From the NCBI GenBank assembly GCA_000934455.1, contig KN884405.1:1-64000 (forward strand): a stretch of 64,000 nt of DNA, in the 5' to 3' direction. Origin of the DNA: Apostichopus parvimensis. Its lineage: Eukaryota; Echinodermata; Holothuroidea; Aspidochirotida; Stichopodidae. The notes below the pieces were generated by a model. The model saw nothing but the letters and a program-made list of their open reading frames with translations. It did no database searches and was not told where the DNA came from. The position numbers and the translations under genes were made by a program. Each line of letters starts with the position of its first letter. Positions within the stretch are counted from its first letter, which is position 1. Positions 1 through 12,100 of the stretch are shown here, piece by piece.

Positions 1-474
1 TTTGCACTTTCAGAGTTTTACTAGTACACCAATATGTACTTTAGCAAAAAGTCAATTATCATGTTTATTTTAATATTTTGTTATTCATAGATGGATTATA
101 GAATATCCCTACCATGTTCATAACCCTGGCAAGAATTCTAAGTCTTTAAGTTAACCGTGTCAATTGCATCATAACCTTTTGTAGTAATATCTAAACAATG
201 ATTTCATCAGTTTATATATTCTGTGCCAGATTAGCACCCTGTTGGGCCCTTAGGTATATGCTAGCACCCTCCCCTTTATTAACTGTTTTGCAGGTTGGAC
301 CCCTTCCCCCCCCCCCCAAATGGTATCCCTTGTCTAGAATTATTCACAGAGATTCCTAGACCTTGTGCAGTACAGCCCCTTGACCTTGGACTTTCCATAG
401 AGGCATTTGCCTCAAATGTGTACATATTGCATTAATCTGTTACTGAATATATTGCAAAGACATCTATAAGGATG

Positions 475-605
475 GCGTAGATTGCTGATTGGCTATGTTG
501 ACTGTAATCTAGATTGCTGATTGGCTACGTTATGCCGATAGGATACGTTGACCATGGCGATTGGCTATGCTGACAGTCATCTAGGTTGCCGATTGGCTAT
601 GTTGA
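475..605 (+). repeat. Degenerate tandem repeat with ATTGG cores
   Basis: Four to five imperfect copies of a unit built on GATTGCTGATTGGCTATGTTG follow one another, broken by small insertions. Each good unit carries ATTGG, the inverted CCAAT pentamer. There is no coding potential. It reads as an old minisatellite, and any promoter role would be chance unless shown. Confidence 0.7.
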
Positions 606-1619
606 CCTTAGCTCTTTTTACTGTGCATAGTAAGAATTATTTTTATCTTGTTATTAAAATCAGCAATCAGCTTGTTATCTGGATGTAATGCTACTAATGC
701 TGGTCGAAATTGACCCTCCAAATTTATTCAAAGACTTTCTAGAGTGTTAAATTAGACAATTAAATATCTCTGTGATATCAAATTAATTGCTTTCAAGGAT
801 GGTTTAAAATGTTAAAATTTATAACATGAATTATCTGACTGATATTTGGCATTCCAGCATATTTGGGGACTAGGCTGATGGCCTCTCTAGTTACTAGTCA
901 CAATAGTAGAGGTTCCATGTTGCAGATATTGTACTGTTGTTTTTCCTCTACCTCATTGATTGTAATAATATTAAACATTTATAAAAGTAATAAATGAAAA
1001 AACATATTTATTACTGCTTCTCACCATCCCAAGATGAGAGCAGAAAGTTCAATTAGACAATCACTTGCATCAAAGCAGTGATTTGTGATGTTTATCGATA
1101 AAACAAGAATCTGTAAATTATTGATTTAGGTATTAACCATTCTGCTCTCCTTCATAGGACATTCGGTTGCAATACAAATGATTTAAATTATATAATTTGA
1201 TATGCAGGGAGTTTTTTTGTGATTGTATGAATTCAAATAAAAGTCCATATAAAGTAATTGGAATATGCTTGGGGATAACGCTTCCTAGCTCAGCGACACC
1301 AAAATGAACAGTTTTAGCTCATTTTGTTATTAGTCTTTGCTATTCTATTCAATATTCATTTATGCTATTTTGGAAGATTATTTCAGATTAAGCAAGAAGT
1401 AGATTATTCCTGTTGTTTTGTATCATCTTGTTCATAACAGGGTCACTTTGTTCAACTTAATCCATCTCGGAGGCTGAGTCTAAAGAGCAAAATTGTCTGA
1501 AAGATTGTTCATGACAAAAGTATGAAATGTGAAAAAAGAATAATGCATTGTGAAAGAGTCCAGTGTTTTATAGTCATATGTAGTGAATGATGACATTGTA
1601 ACCATGCAGTCACTTTAAC

Positions 1620-1988
1620 TTAAAGGCATTGAAGACTCACCCCAAACCGCGTGCGGCCATCTGAAAAAGTTAACTTTCCGTTGCTTGCAAGTGACGTTTT
1701 GTTCGTGTCTCTACAAAATGCAGACTACAGTAATGAAATGTGATACCTTGTTATCTTTAGCTGGACCTGAGATGTCCATCGCTGTATCGTTTGTACACTG
1801 TGCTGTGGGTATTGACCTCAGCTGTTTGTACTGACTGTACACTAGTGTCTAATTACCGACAGTAGCAAGCTGTGTGTGTATTTTCTGGGATCGATGGTGG
1901 TGTCTTACTTCTGTTACACCTCATTCGAAACTAGGTCAGATTACCGGCATTAGACGGTTCTTTTTGCGCGAGTCTTCACACCCTTTAA
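1620..1988. mobile_element. 369-bp MITE-like element with 19-bp terminal inverted repeats
   Basis: The left end reads TTAAAGGCATTGAAGACTC. The right end, reverse complemented, reads TTAAAGGGTGTGAAGACTC, so 16 of 19 bases match. TTAA lies at both outer edges (1620-1623 and 1985-1988), as expected for an element that duplicates a TTAA target, the piggyBac habit. There is no transposase frame inside, so it is non-autonomous. The superfamily is an inference from the TTAA alone. Confidence 0.65.
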
Positions 1989-2403
1989 AATCCTATTTTT
2001 ATTAGCTTCTTCAGGAGACTTTGTTTTTTATACAGAGTTAACTGTCTATTTAGTTATATGTTATTAATATTTAAGTAAACAGGAGTTTTGTTGTCTGTTT
2101 TAATTAATTTTGTTATTATGAAAGAAGTTTTCATTTTCTACAGTAGGATTTTCTTGATTAAAGAATTATGAAGTTAAGCATCAGATAATTGAACATAATT
2201 ACAATTAGTACATACAATGTACTGCACGTGACATGGTGCTCAAGGATACCGGTGTTTTTATTTGTAATCGATATTTCTATGAGTTTGTTGACATAGTGTT
2301 TTATCTATTGGTGTTGGAAATTGCTGCTCCTCAGGTTCAACTTAATTAACTATTTAGGTAGATGTACTTAGTGGGCCATATTATGTGGTTATGATGATGA
2401 ATA

Positions 2404-2520
2404 TTATGTATTTTTCGGGATCGATGGTGGTGTCTAACACTTCTATTACACCTCATTCGAAATTAGGTCAGATTACCGGCATTAGACGTTTCTTTTTGCG
2501 CGAGTCTTCACACCCTTTAA
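2404..2520. mobile_element. Truncated second copy of the 369-bp inverted-repeat element
   Basis: This segment repeats the right third of the element at 1620-1988 (compare 1876-1988) with only a few differences, including the right terminal repeat ending in CCCTTTAA. The left part is missing. It lies about 415 bp from the fuller copy and in the same orientation. Confidence 0.75.
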
Positions 2521-2535
2521 AAGAAAGAAATGGTG

Positions 2536-2600
2536 GTGTTGAACTGCCTGGTGTTGTTGAACTGCATGGTGTTGTTGAACTGCATGGTGGTGTATATGGT
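2536..2600 (+). repeat. 18-bp minisatellite, about three copies
   Basis: The unit TGGTGTTGTTGAACTGCA is repeated about three times with one or two substitutions, directly after the truncated inverted-repeat element. Being a multiple of three, it keeps an open frame over 2385-2639. That frame has no recognisable protein and I treat it as spurious. Confidence 0.75.
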
Positions 2601-2640
2601 GTTGTCATGAGTAATGACTTGAGTCGTCCTAATTCTTGAA

Positions 2641-2972
2641 TACAATTACCTCTCTATGATAAGAGACTACAAATGTACAATTACCTCTGCATGTTAAGAG
2701 ACTACAAAGGTACAATTACCTCTCTATGAGACTACAAATGTACAATTACCTCTCTATGATAAGAGACTATAAATGTACAATTACCTCTCTATACTATGAG
2801 ACTACAAAGGTACAATAACCTCTCTATGATAAGAGACTACAAAGGTACAATTACCTCTCTATGAGACTACAAATGTACAATTACCTCTCTATACTATGAG
2901 ACTACAAAGGTACAAATGATAAGAGACTGCAAAGGTACAATTACCTCTCTATGATAAGAGAATACAAAGGTA
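2641..2972 (+). repeat. 30/35-bp minisatellite, about ten copies
   Basis: A unit starting TACAATTACCTCTCTATGA and ending in GAGACTACAAAGG is repeated about ten times. Two unit lengths, 35 and 30 bp, alternate irregularly because a GATAA/ATACT block is present or absent. One unit is shortened further. The high similarity between units suggests recent slippage or unequal exchange. Confidence 0.9.
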
Positions 2973-4639
2973 CTGGAATATATACAGGAGATATCAATCA
3001 CCAAATTTGATCATCAAATAAAATATTTCGCCAATTTAATTCCAACTTGTGTTTGTACTGTCTTTGTTCATCATCTTTGGGATTACCAGCATCCTATCTT
3101 AATATACCGGTGCTGTGGCCGTCGTAAGGTTATTATTCTGCAAATGGTGCCCGTACAATTCAGATCCCTGAAAAGATTACTTTAGGCACAAAATTAATTT
3201 AACCTGTTTGTAGACGTAAATACCAGTGCTGCCTCTCCAGGTAGTATTTCTATACCACTTAATATTTGAGAAATGACCTTTTAAGCATCAATTCAGTTAA
3301 AAGGTTTCATCACTTGATCGTATGTGCAAATAATTGCCCTATCACTATACACTTCTGTTGTGCATGTGATGTCAGGGGTCATTATAAGTTTTAGTTGGGA
3401 TGCATGTTTCTCTGAGCGGACACAACCATTTTTCAGAAATTTGCGCCCAGTGGATGCAACTTTAAAATCCTAGTAACAATACTGAATTAATTGCTCATTA
3501 AATTACAGCTAAGTTTAAAATCAAACAAGTCGGAGGATGTTTAGATCAACTATCAACTGGAAGAGGGTTATTAAGTGATAAATTGTAATCAATTATTTCG
3601 AAACAGTTTTTTACACCTGTAGAAACCCAACGAGAAATAAATAAGGAGAAAAAAATAGGAGAAATATATTGCATTTATAAACAAATTTTCCAAAATTTAT
3701 TTACAATATTCATACAAGGGTACAAACAAAATGTGGTAATGTCATCCAAAATTGTGTACAAACTTTTTCATTGCAATTCATTCAACTTTTCAAGGTAAAA
3801 GAGAAAAATGGCATTTCATCAAAACCATCACAAAACAATTCATCTAAAATTGATATGAGAGGCAAGAGCTTATCCAACTGTGTCAAGTTAAAATAATTTT
3901 TTTTTTAAAAAAACAGTGGGTATTGCCACTTTTGGGGGGTGGAGGGTTTAGTATGACTTAAGTATTTACTTATGAAATATAATAGTTCCATGGTAGCTTC
4001 TATATTCTCAGCTCTGTGCAACAATTTGTAAAATCGTGATTGGGTTTGAGCTGTCAAGATTATTTTGTTGTTACTCAACAACGTTATCAGAAGGTTATTA
4101 ATTAAATCTTCAGTTGGATGCTTAGCGTAACGTAACGTCACACCTCAATAGAAAACAGCCCCTAGTTTTCAAACAGGTGTTAAATGCAGCATTTAAATTG
4201 AACCATTTATGCATATAACAATTCCTAAATTAAAAAAAAAAATCCCACTGAGGCTTGCATTTCCTATAATTAAAAAAAAACACACCTTACTGTAACAAGT
4301 GGTAACTCCAATCAACCATTCTCAAATATGGTAAGAATTTAATTAATTTGTGGCAATCTATTTCCCAATTGAGTACAAGGACTAGAATCAAGGATTTGTA
4401 TCACAAACACCACACATGTTAACCTTTTATAAATGAAGTGACCGTTATTAAGATCTCTGGTCCTCCAATGGGCAAGTCTCTTAGACCAGTTGACATGAAG
4501 CTCCCTGGACTATGATCCATGGGTATAGAAATTTTTTGCCCACAAATTGAATGGGTGGAAGAAATAACATACTACTAAACTACCTTGAAAAACTTTAATA
4601 ATTTCCCAGTATTCAATAACGCTTTCAATGTGAGATATA

Positions 4640-4800
4640 TTTTTCATCGAGAAAAGACATTTTTTGGGCCAGAACAGGATTCGAACCAGTGAACTCTGAA
4701 TTAAGTAAAATCCAAAATCCTTGTAAACCCTGATGTCACTGGTTTGAATCTCAATTTTGCCAAAAATTTCCTTTGCTCTGTGGAAATTGTGTTTATATTT
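4640..4800. repeat. Imperfect inverted repeat carrying two tRNA-like B boxes
   Basis: The left arm (about 4640-4695) contains, on the minus strand, CACTGGTTCGAATCCTGTTC. The right arm (about 4737-4790) contains, on the plus strand, CACTGGTTTGAATCTCAATT. Both match the pol III B-box pattern GGTTCGANNCC, perfectly on the left and weakly on the right. The arms stay similar outward for about 40 bases (GCCCAAAAAA against GCCAAAAAT). It could be two SINE fragments in opposite orientation or one palindromic element. I see no complete tRNA fold. Confidence 0.55.
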
Positions 4801-5264
4801 TCCCAGTCAACTTCCTATTGTTCAATAATGCATGGTATGATATATAAATGATGTAATTCATTTATGAATAATTCAAAGCAAATCCTCTCTTTTGGTATAG
4901 TTTGCCTAGTTTTAAATTAGCCGCTGTACTACACTATATATACAAACCACCTTGGATGGTGGTTAATACAAGGTGAAGGTTGAATATGGTCAAGGTTTTT
5001 CTTACAGTGCAAAGGCTGGACAGTTTAAAACAATTCTAAAGATTATAAGAGGGAGAGAGACTGCTTACAGCTAAATGTATCTTGTCTGAAATGACTGTAA
5101 ATTGTGATAACAGAATACCTCTATACCCTGGAAGTCAAACAATAGGTAATACATTCACTGACATGATGGTGGCAATAAACCGGCCTTTTCAAAAAAAAAA
5201 TTGCACCAGAAAATTATCACCTGCAGATTTGACAAGGAAATTCATGAGTAACATTAATTATGTA

Positions 5265-5745
5265 CTCTCTTCTGCACCACTATTATCCACACTGTGCATA
5301 GGTAGCATGCATGTTGTAATCTCTCCTGCACCACCATTTACTGCAGTGCATGGATAGCATGCATGAGGTACTCTTTCCTACTCTACCCTGATCCACACTG
5401 TGCATGATAAGCATTCACAATACATGTACCAATTTCTACACTACCCTTAGCCACAATGTGCATGGGTAGCATGCATGTTGTACTCTTTCCTAGGCTACCC
5501 TTATCCACACTGTGCTTGATGAGCATTCAGGATGTACCAATTACCACACTACCCTTAGCCACACTTTGCAAGGACGGCATTCTTGTTGTACCCTGTCTTA
5601 CAATGCCTTTATCCACATGGTACTTGGGTAGCATCCATTTCTTATTTCATTCCTACACTACCCCTATCCATAATGGTAGCATTTGTCTTTTATTCATCCC
5701 TATACTACCCTTATCCCCACTGTGTATGTGTCTATTGTCTTATAA
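5265..5745 (+). repeat. Degenerate about 60-bp minisatellite beside the CEP135 stop codon
   Basis: About eight imperfect units share the words CCACACTGTGCATG, GGTAGCATGCATGTTGTAC and CTACCCTTA in the same order, with a spacing of roughly 60 bases. The repeat begins about 170 bp downstream (leftward) of the CEP135 stop, so it probably overlaps the 3' UTR or transcript end. Open frames over it (5456-5752, 5583-5906) are repeat-driven. Confidence 0.75.
5689..5694 (-). promoter_or_regulatory. CEP135: Candidate poly(A) signal of CEP135
   Basis: The plus strand reads TTTATT, which is AATAAA on the coding strand, 219-224 bases past the CEP135 stop codon. It is the first canonical hexamer I noticed downstream of the stop. 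Use is unproven, and it lies inside the degenerate minisatellite. Confidence 0.4.
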
Positions 5746-5912
5746 TACCTAGAGAAGATCAAGAGTGTCCACAGGTTATAAATCTGTCAATCATATCTCC
5801 CTTTGCACCTTCAATATTCATTCATGCAAAGCCAATGCTTACGCCACAAGGGCAAACCCTGAAGGGCTACAGTATAGTACTTCTAGTTGATTTGACACTC
5901 TGCTAATAGAAG

Positions 5913-6192
5913 CTAGAGCTCATCATTTGTCCATGTGAAGCCGAGAGTTTTACTCCGCTGGGGTGATCTGGAAGGGCTTCCGGCCGGGGACCTGAGGATT
6001 GACTTTTCTGGAGTGGCAGCGAGAAGTAACTCCGGTGACAAGGCCCTCCTGCTAGAGGTTCTGTTCGGACTGGTCGTGCCGTTCTTGTCCTTTCCTCCGA
6101 AAGACGAGGATGATACCGATGCATCCCTGTTGAGATTCCCAGACGTCGATGGCGATAACACGCTTCTCCTTAATTCCTGACTGAGACGTTCT
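5913..6192 (-). CDS. CEP135: CEP135 exon 22, last coding exon
   Basis: Completes the conserved FERERLSQELRR and then encodes a tail of about 80 residues rich in Ser, Pro and Thr, with several SP and TP sites (ALSPELL, ATPEK, RSPAGSPSRSPQRS). Human CEP135 ends with a shorter tail of the same style. The stop codon is TAG at 5913-5915 and the acceptor is CAACAG. Confidence 0.95.
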
Positions 6193-9100
6193 CTGTTGCA
6201 AAAGAAAAAAACACAAAAAAAGCAACCAGAGATTATTAAAAGTTTGATATAAATATTGAGAGTACTCATAATGAAGATGTCCAAAATCATTACAGATGTT
6301 AGTTGATAAAATGTGATCAGTAACAAAGCCAACAAAATGACTGCAAGCTAAAGTGGAATATGAATACTCGTAAGATATCATTCAGAACTACACCCAGGAA
6401 TCCTTATAACAACTCTTCATGTCAGAGAAGAGCTTTAATCAGCTCAACATTCAATAGTGTTATATTTACTTAAAAGATGACAAAGATATTCCCCAGCAGA
6501 GTGCATGGTAATAAACGGTTTAACTTCACTCACAAACTCCTGATATACCTGTTGGGATGAAGAATAAATACTAACACTGTGATTTTTCAAATTGCTTCAA
6601 ATCCTCACCCTCCCCCCCCCCATTCCGTCCCACCCACTGCCCTTTCTTCAACCTCCAACATAACATCAATGAAAACAAAGCAATTGCAAGTGCCTTAGCA
6701 ATATTGATGTCCATAGGTTTACCATTAGCCTAAAGCTGCCAGTTATAATTAATATTCATAGCAGCTTTATGCATTACTATAATGGTCACCACTTTCACCA
6801 ACCCTACCAAACATATCTACCTAATAAGATTATAGTTGATTGAATGAAAGATAAACCAGCGAGTATTGAATGGATTCGAAGCAATCCTTCCTAAGATAGT
6901 AACATATTTTGCATATCCATATACTGAAAGGTATCTCTTTAAAGTTTTCTGTTAGCCAGAGGGTAGCTTCTCTCCCCTCTCTTTCTCCCCCCCCCCTCTC
7001 TCTCGATGCTGCAATCATACTTTTAGTACTGAGAAAAGTCACCTTTCAAATTTTTCACCAGTGAGTTGCCTCTTTTGGCGGTCCAGATCAGCCTCTAACT
7101 GGGCACAGCGGGAACGTAGAGTCTGTATTTCCCTCGTCTGACTTTGGCTGTCGGTAAATGAAAGAAATCAAGGTGTAAGATAGAGGGCAGCCGCAAGGGT
7201 TCCTCTGAGGCAATTACGACAAAGTTTGAACTTTGCCTTACTAATTCTCCATAAGATGTACTCATATCAAGAATTAAAAAGACTGACTCATTAAAATCTG
7301 TGACAGAGAAAAACGAATATGTAAAAAGGAAAAACCTGGGGTAGAAGGTCCAGTTTACATAAATATTGTACATAATTTTAGATATTTTACATGACTAGTT
7401 TTACATAAATATTTGTAACACCAACTTTATGATGTGACACCAAGCCCCGATTGTATGAAATATTAACTTGAAAATTAAAAAACACTTTAAAGAAAGCACT
7501 TGAAGTGCAAAATTAATGTTGATATGTTAGACACAAATTCCATGATTGCAGTTTAGAATTATCCTACTTTAGATTTTTAGGAATTTCCCTTGAAATGAGC
7601 GCTTAAAAAAAAATTAAAAAAAAAAGAGAAAATGGGCTAATTTTTCAGAATCTGTTAAAAAACAATGGAGTAAATTTAGCAATTAGGCCTCAACTAAGGA
7701 ACCAACTTCATGGTCAATATGACCTTAAATGAGCATACCACACAATTATAGGAGAAAATCTCAAAAATCCAGAATATATATATATGGAAGAGTTCATCTG
7801 ATGCAAATGTTTCTGTGTGGTGGAACTATTAACATAAAAATCAAAATTACAAGGGCTGATTAAGTCCATGAGGTCTTGACAAATTCTTACAGTTTGCTGT
7901 CTGCCAAGGACAAACGATCTTTCACCAACTGAATCTCAGATTTCTGTTCCTGGTTCTCCAGCTGAACTTGGAAATCCTTCTCTCTGTTCGCCGACAGCAG
8001 ATTCTCGAGATTACGGACAGAGCTACGTTCGGTGGAGACCTGGTTACGTAACATCTCAGCCTCTTGTTTGAAGTCCTCCACTGCTGCTTCCATCTTGAAG
8101 GAGAAAGTGAAATTTTTTTTTTTTTTAAGTTGAAATAAATTACCCAATATGTAATTATGGTTAGATAGCAGATTCCATTCCTACAGGCACCATGCAAACA
8201 TTAAAAAAAAGTAAGATAAAAAAAAAAATAAAAAAAAAATTTGACCCACACATACACAACACTAAACTTAATATTCCTTACTTATGGATCCGAAAATTAC
8301 GACAAAGATTGTAAAACTGGATGACTGCCAATTAACCGTTCACCTAAGTGACCCCAAGGAAAAAAAACAAATAAACAAGAAAAGACAAAGAAGATTGTAA
8401 AATAAAAAGGAACGCAGAATGAAGAAACGTATTTCTCAGACGAGGTATTTTTCGTGTGAAGTTTTTAAACATTTACAGGCGACTTATAAATTTTACCTGT
8501 TCGCAATCAATGGTCTTTGTCGTCAGCTGACGTGACAAAGCCTCCTTGCTGGCGTCTAACTTAGTACAGAGATCCCTGACGGCAGACAGATCCTGAATGA
8601 GGGCCTCCTTCTCTTCCTGTAGTTGTCGCATATTCTCTTCCATCGTCTGTAAGGACCTGGTCAGGTTAGAGACCTGCATCTCGTAACCTTGCTGTAAGGC
8701 AACTTGCTGAAACGGAGGAGGAGGAGTAATGTAGAATAGATTTTATACGTTGAATAATGTCGACAGCTTGTGAAGCACATTTTCTTCAAATTTCTTCTTT
8801 TAGTTCCTCGTCACAACATACTGAAGCATGCGTTCTTTTGAAAATGGAAAATGACTGGTAAACATATTTGCATTTTGTTTCGCAGTTACCCAGTTTTGGG
8901 ATACCATTTTTTATGATGCTAAAGCAAGTAGATTACTTCAACATGTTACATAAGCCTTCTGCAATAACAATTGATTCATTTGGAGACATTTTGGTGATCT
9001 TTTAGATAGAAGGATAGATGGATCACTAGTAAAGCTATCATCTTCTCCAAGCAGCTGTAAAAATTTAGCGGCCAATTCCTCGCATTTTTGCAAACTTGGA

Positions 9101-12100
9101 TATATTGGCTGTACAGGATCAATTTTAGATGTTTTCATATGATCATTCATAGATAAGATTCCGATAAGTCAAACTAAGACACTCAAACAGTATTTCAGTA
9201 AAAACTATTAATCAGAGAGAAACCAATGATGCCATTCCATCAGAAACTGCTGTGGTCCAGACGCATTTTCTTAATCAGGATAATATCACATAAACAGGGT
9301 ACTGCAAATTTTTGTCATACTTTAATATAGTTGGGGTCGCAAATAATATGCAAGAAAGCAAGAAACTTGCAGGTTATTTCTTGAAAAAAAAGTGGGGGGG
9401 AATCTTGAACATAAATTACTTAAAAGTTTCAAACTATAACACCATTTTGAAACTCATGGGAATGGGTCTACCTTCTTCCAATAGAGACTTCCCAACATTC
9501 TCCACTTATTCAATTTGGGTCACCAAGCAAGAAAGCATGAATACCAGGGGTATAGACAACTTTGCAAGTAAATATATTAAATTCAATATTAGAGTATTAT
9601 GAATCATGCAGTTGGAATATCATCAGTTTAGAACACAGAGAGCTTAGTCAGAACCTCAAAGGCAACACAGGAAACTATACAAACATATATTATATTTACA
9701 GCAAAAATACAATATTTACAATATGACAAGGACAGAAGGATCCTTAGGAGAAGCTCAAGAACAGTTTTCAGTAGATTTACTAGAATAAAATTACAAACAT
9801 TAATAATGAAATCGCCTCTACTGAGAAGCTGAAGACATGATCGTATTCACCCTTACGGGAGCAACCATTGGACTATGACATCAGAAAGCGTCAGATAGCT
9901 GCATACATTGCAGTCATCCATTGAAAGCAAAAGACACATTTTTTTACTCAGAGTCATCCTTACCTCGTCAAGTTCTCCTCTTAACTGATGTATTTGGTCA
10001 TGATAAGCTCTAAGATCAGAGTCCTTTGCGGCGACTTCCAGGTGTAGATTGGATGTTTGGCTGTTCACCTTAGACGCCTCCGATTCCCATCTGTGAGCGT
10101 CGTCCGAGGCTGAGCGATAGTTCCCTAAGAGATCCCGGTACTCTTGTTCCTGAGAAGAAATGAAGTTATTTCTGCTGTAAAAAGGCAGCTTTCTGGAAGC
10201 AATAATTTAGTGATCACGTTCGGTGTAGCAGAACTGAGCACTTTTCGCCCTCTTCTCGGTCTTAAAATGAAGAACAATAAATATCATTTCTATGTACAAT
10301 ATAATATCTATGTACAATATAATATCTTTTCATTTGGGTAGCCAAATGCCCATTGTTTATCCCTTATTTCCTACATTGTGCTGCATTAATATAAACTTTG
10401 TATATATATAAATTGTGATCGATTTAAAAAATTCTCAGTAAACTCAGGAATAAGAAATATTCTGATTATCTATAAAGACACTAAATTTTGTCATCTCTGT
10501 CATTGTCACATGACTTATGAACTACAGTTGAGGTGGACAAAGGCTGTAGTGTTAGAGATGGTGAAACTTAGCATCTAGGAGGTACCACGTGTGTAGCCTG
10601 ATAGCACATACAGTAGTAATGCAAGGTTTTCTCAAATGGACTTCTTAGTTGGTTTAACAAACCATATGATGTCCTGGAACAATGTTTGCTTTACTATGCT
10701 ACATGGGTAAATATGAGCTAAAACAGTTAAAAAGATAGCCAACCCATGTGAAGTGTCACCTACATCCCATCCTGATTCTCCAGACATGCATATTTGGCTG
10801 CTTAAGTGTCATAAAATATCTGACCTATTTCATACCTTAGCAGCCAAAACATCCTCAAATCTGGCAACCTCTCCAATGTAATCCTGCACCTGGACCTTGA
10901 GGTTTTCTTTGTCAGCGATGACTTCTTCCAGCTCACGGTTCAGAGTCTGTAAGACGGGAAAAAAGCCATCAACGATTTAATGTGATTCTGAGCTTACTGT
11001 GAAGCAGTTTGTGACACTTTGGGACACAGGTTGGTGAGTTGAGCCGTTGCGGTACTAAGCACAGCCCATAAACAGAATCTATATCATCTTATCTCGGTTT
11101 TCTTTCCCTACAAAATGTTTCCACAAGATAATTTGGGTCAGCTTTTTAGATGCGGTATAAAACATGTTGTAGTTTTTTTTTCATCTGGATGTCCACGTGA
11201 GGCAATGCAGCCAACATAAATGTTGTGGTGCATGCTTTTCTCTTAAAGAACTTTATCCTGATATTTGAAGACCCCAATTTCATGTATGAAAATTTCATAG
11301 CAATTTGGCTGGTTCATTAATGCTATTCATCACAGTAAGCAGAAGACAGAAACAGGTATACATTGCAATGGAATAGCAACGTTCAAAGCATTTTTCTATG
11401 CTATATCAACAGAAGTCTGAGCTGAAGCCCTGCAGCAGAAAGAATTGGGTCAGTATTATTGCCCCCTCCCCCTCCCAAGAAGGGTTTTCCCACAGGAAAA
11501 TGAAGATGTTGGGCCAGGATTTGAGATATACTAACAAACAAGGTTACCCTCCCCCCCCCCCCCCCCCCACCAACCAATCCCATCACATCAATAAGGTAAA
11601 CAACAGGAAGTATATTGTGGTTCAGTTTGAGGTAATTTGAACCACTCGTTGTCTTTTGAGTGGAGCCTCAGGAATAGCTCAACCTGCTTTGAGTGAAAAG
11701 AGGTTTTGACTTCCTAACCAATGGCAAAACTGTACACCATCGTCATGTGGAAAATTGAAAATGCCATGAATGAGCAAATGTGTCAACTATCCAGTTTTGG
11801 TTTAACATGACACAATAAAATGTGACTGTTAGAGTGTGACTGTTAGAGTGTGACTAGAATAGTGTGACATCATAAGGTTGTTACAAGTTCAAATATAAAG
11901 AATTCAATTTAAGACATATAAAAGCTACCCCTCTGACCTGGTTTTCTTTGGTCATGGTGACCAAGTCTTCCTGTAGTCTCCTGTTCTCTCGTATCGTGTT
12001 GTCCCTCTCTCGTATCGTTTCATTCAGTTCTTGCCTCATCGAGTCGATCTGCCTCCTGAGACTGTGAATCTCCCTCTCACGGCTTCCTAACTCTGTATTT

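Larger units (their letters stand above)
1..5912. other. Non-coding flank downstream of CEP135
   Basis: I see no gene here. The open frames are short and low in complexity, and none resembles a known protein. The stretch holds a poly-C run near 308-317, CCAAT-like degenerate repeats (475-605), an inverted-repeat element (1620-1988) with a truncated copy (2404-2520), two minisatellites (2536-2600 and 2641-2972), a hairpin with tRNA-like boxes (about 4640-4800) and a long degenerate minisatellite (about 5265-5745). The last part must include the CEP135 3' UTR, which runs leftward from 5912. Confidence 0.7.

Noticed and set aside
2385-2639. An 84-codon plus-strand frame
   Set aside because: It runs over a fragment of an inverted-repeat element and an 18-bp minisatellite; the period of three keeps it open by chance.
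2641-2972. CRISPR array
   Set aside because: The repeats are contiguous minisatellite units without unique spacers, and the window is clearly animal.
5903-6381. Several overlapping frames at the CEP135 3' end on both strands
   Set aside because: Only the frame ending at 5913 continues the conserved CEP135 C-terminal sequence through a valid splice site.
8938-9150. A 70-codon minus-strand frame in CEP135 intron 18 that looks mildly protein-like
   Set aside because: No convincing splice sites keep it in frame with exons 18 and 19, the CEP135 alignment needs no extra sequence there, and I recognise no family.
11401-11640. Pro-rich and Gly-rich frames around 11.5 kb
   Set aside because: They come from a poly-C tract in a CEP135 intron and have no conserved sequence.
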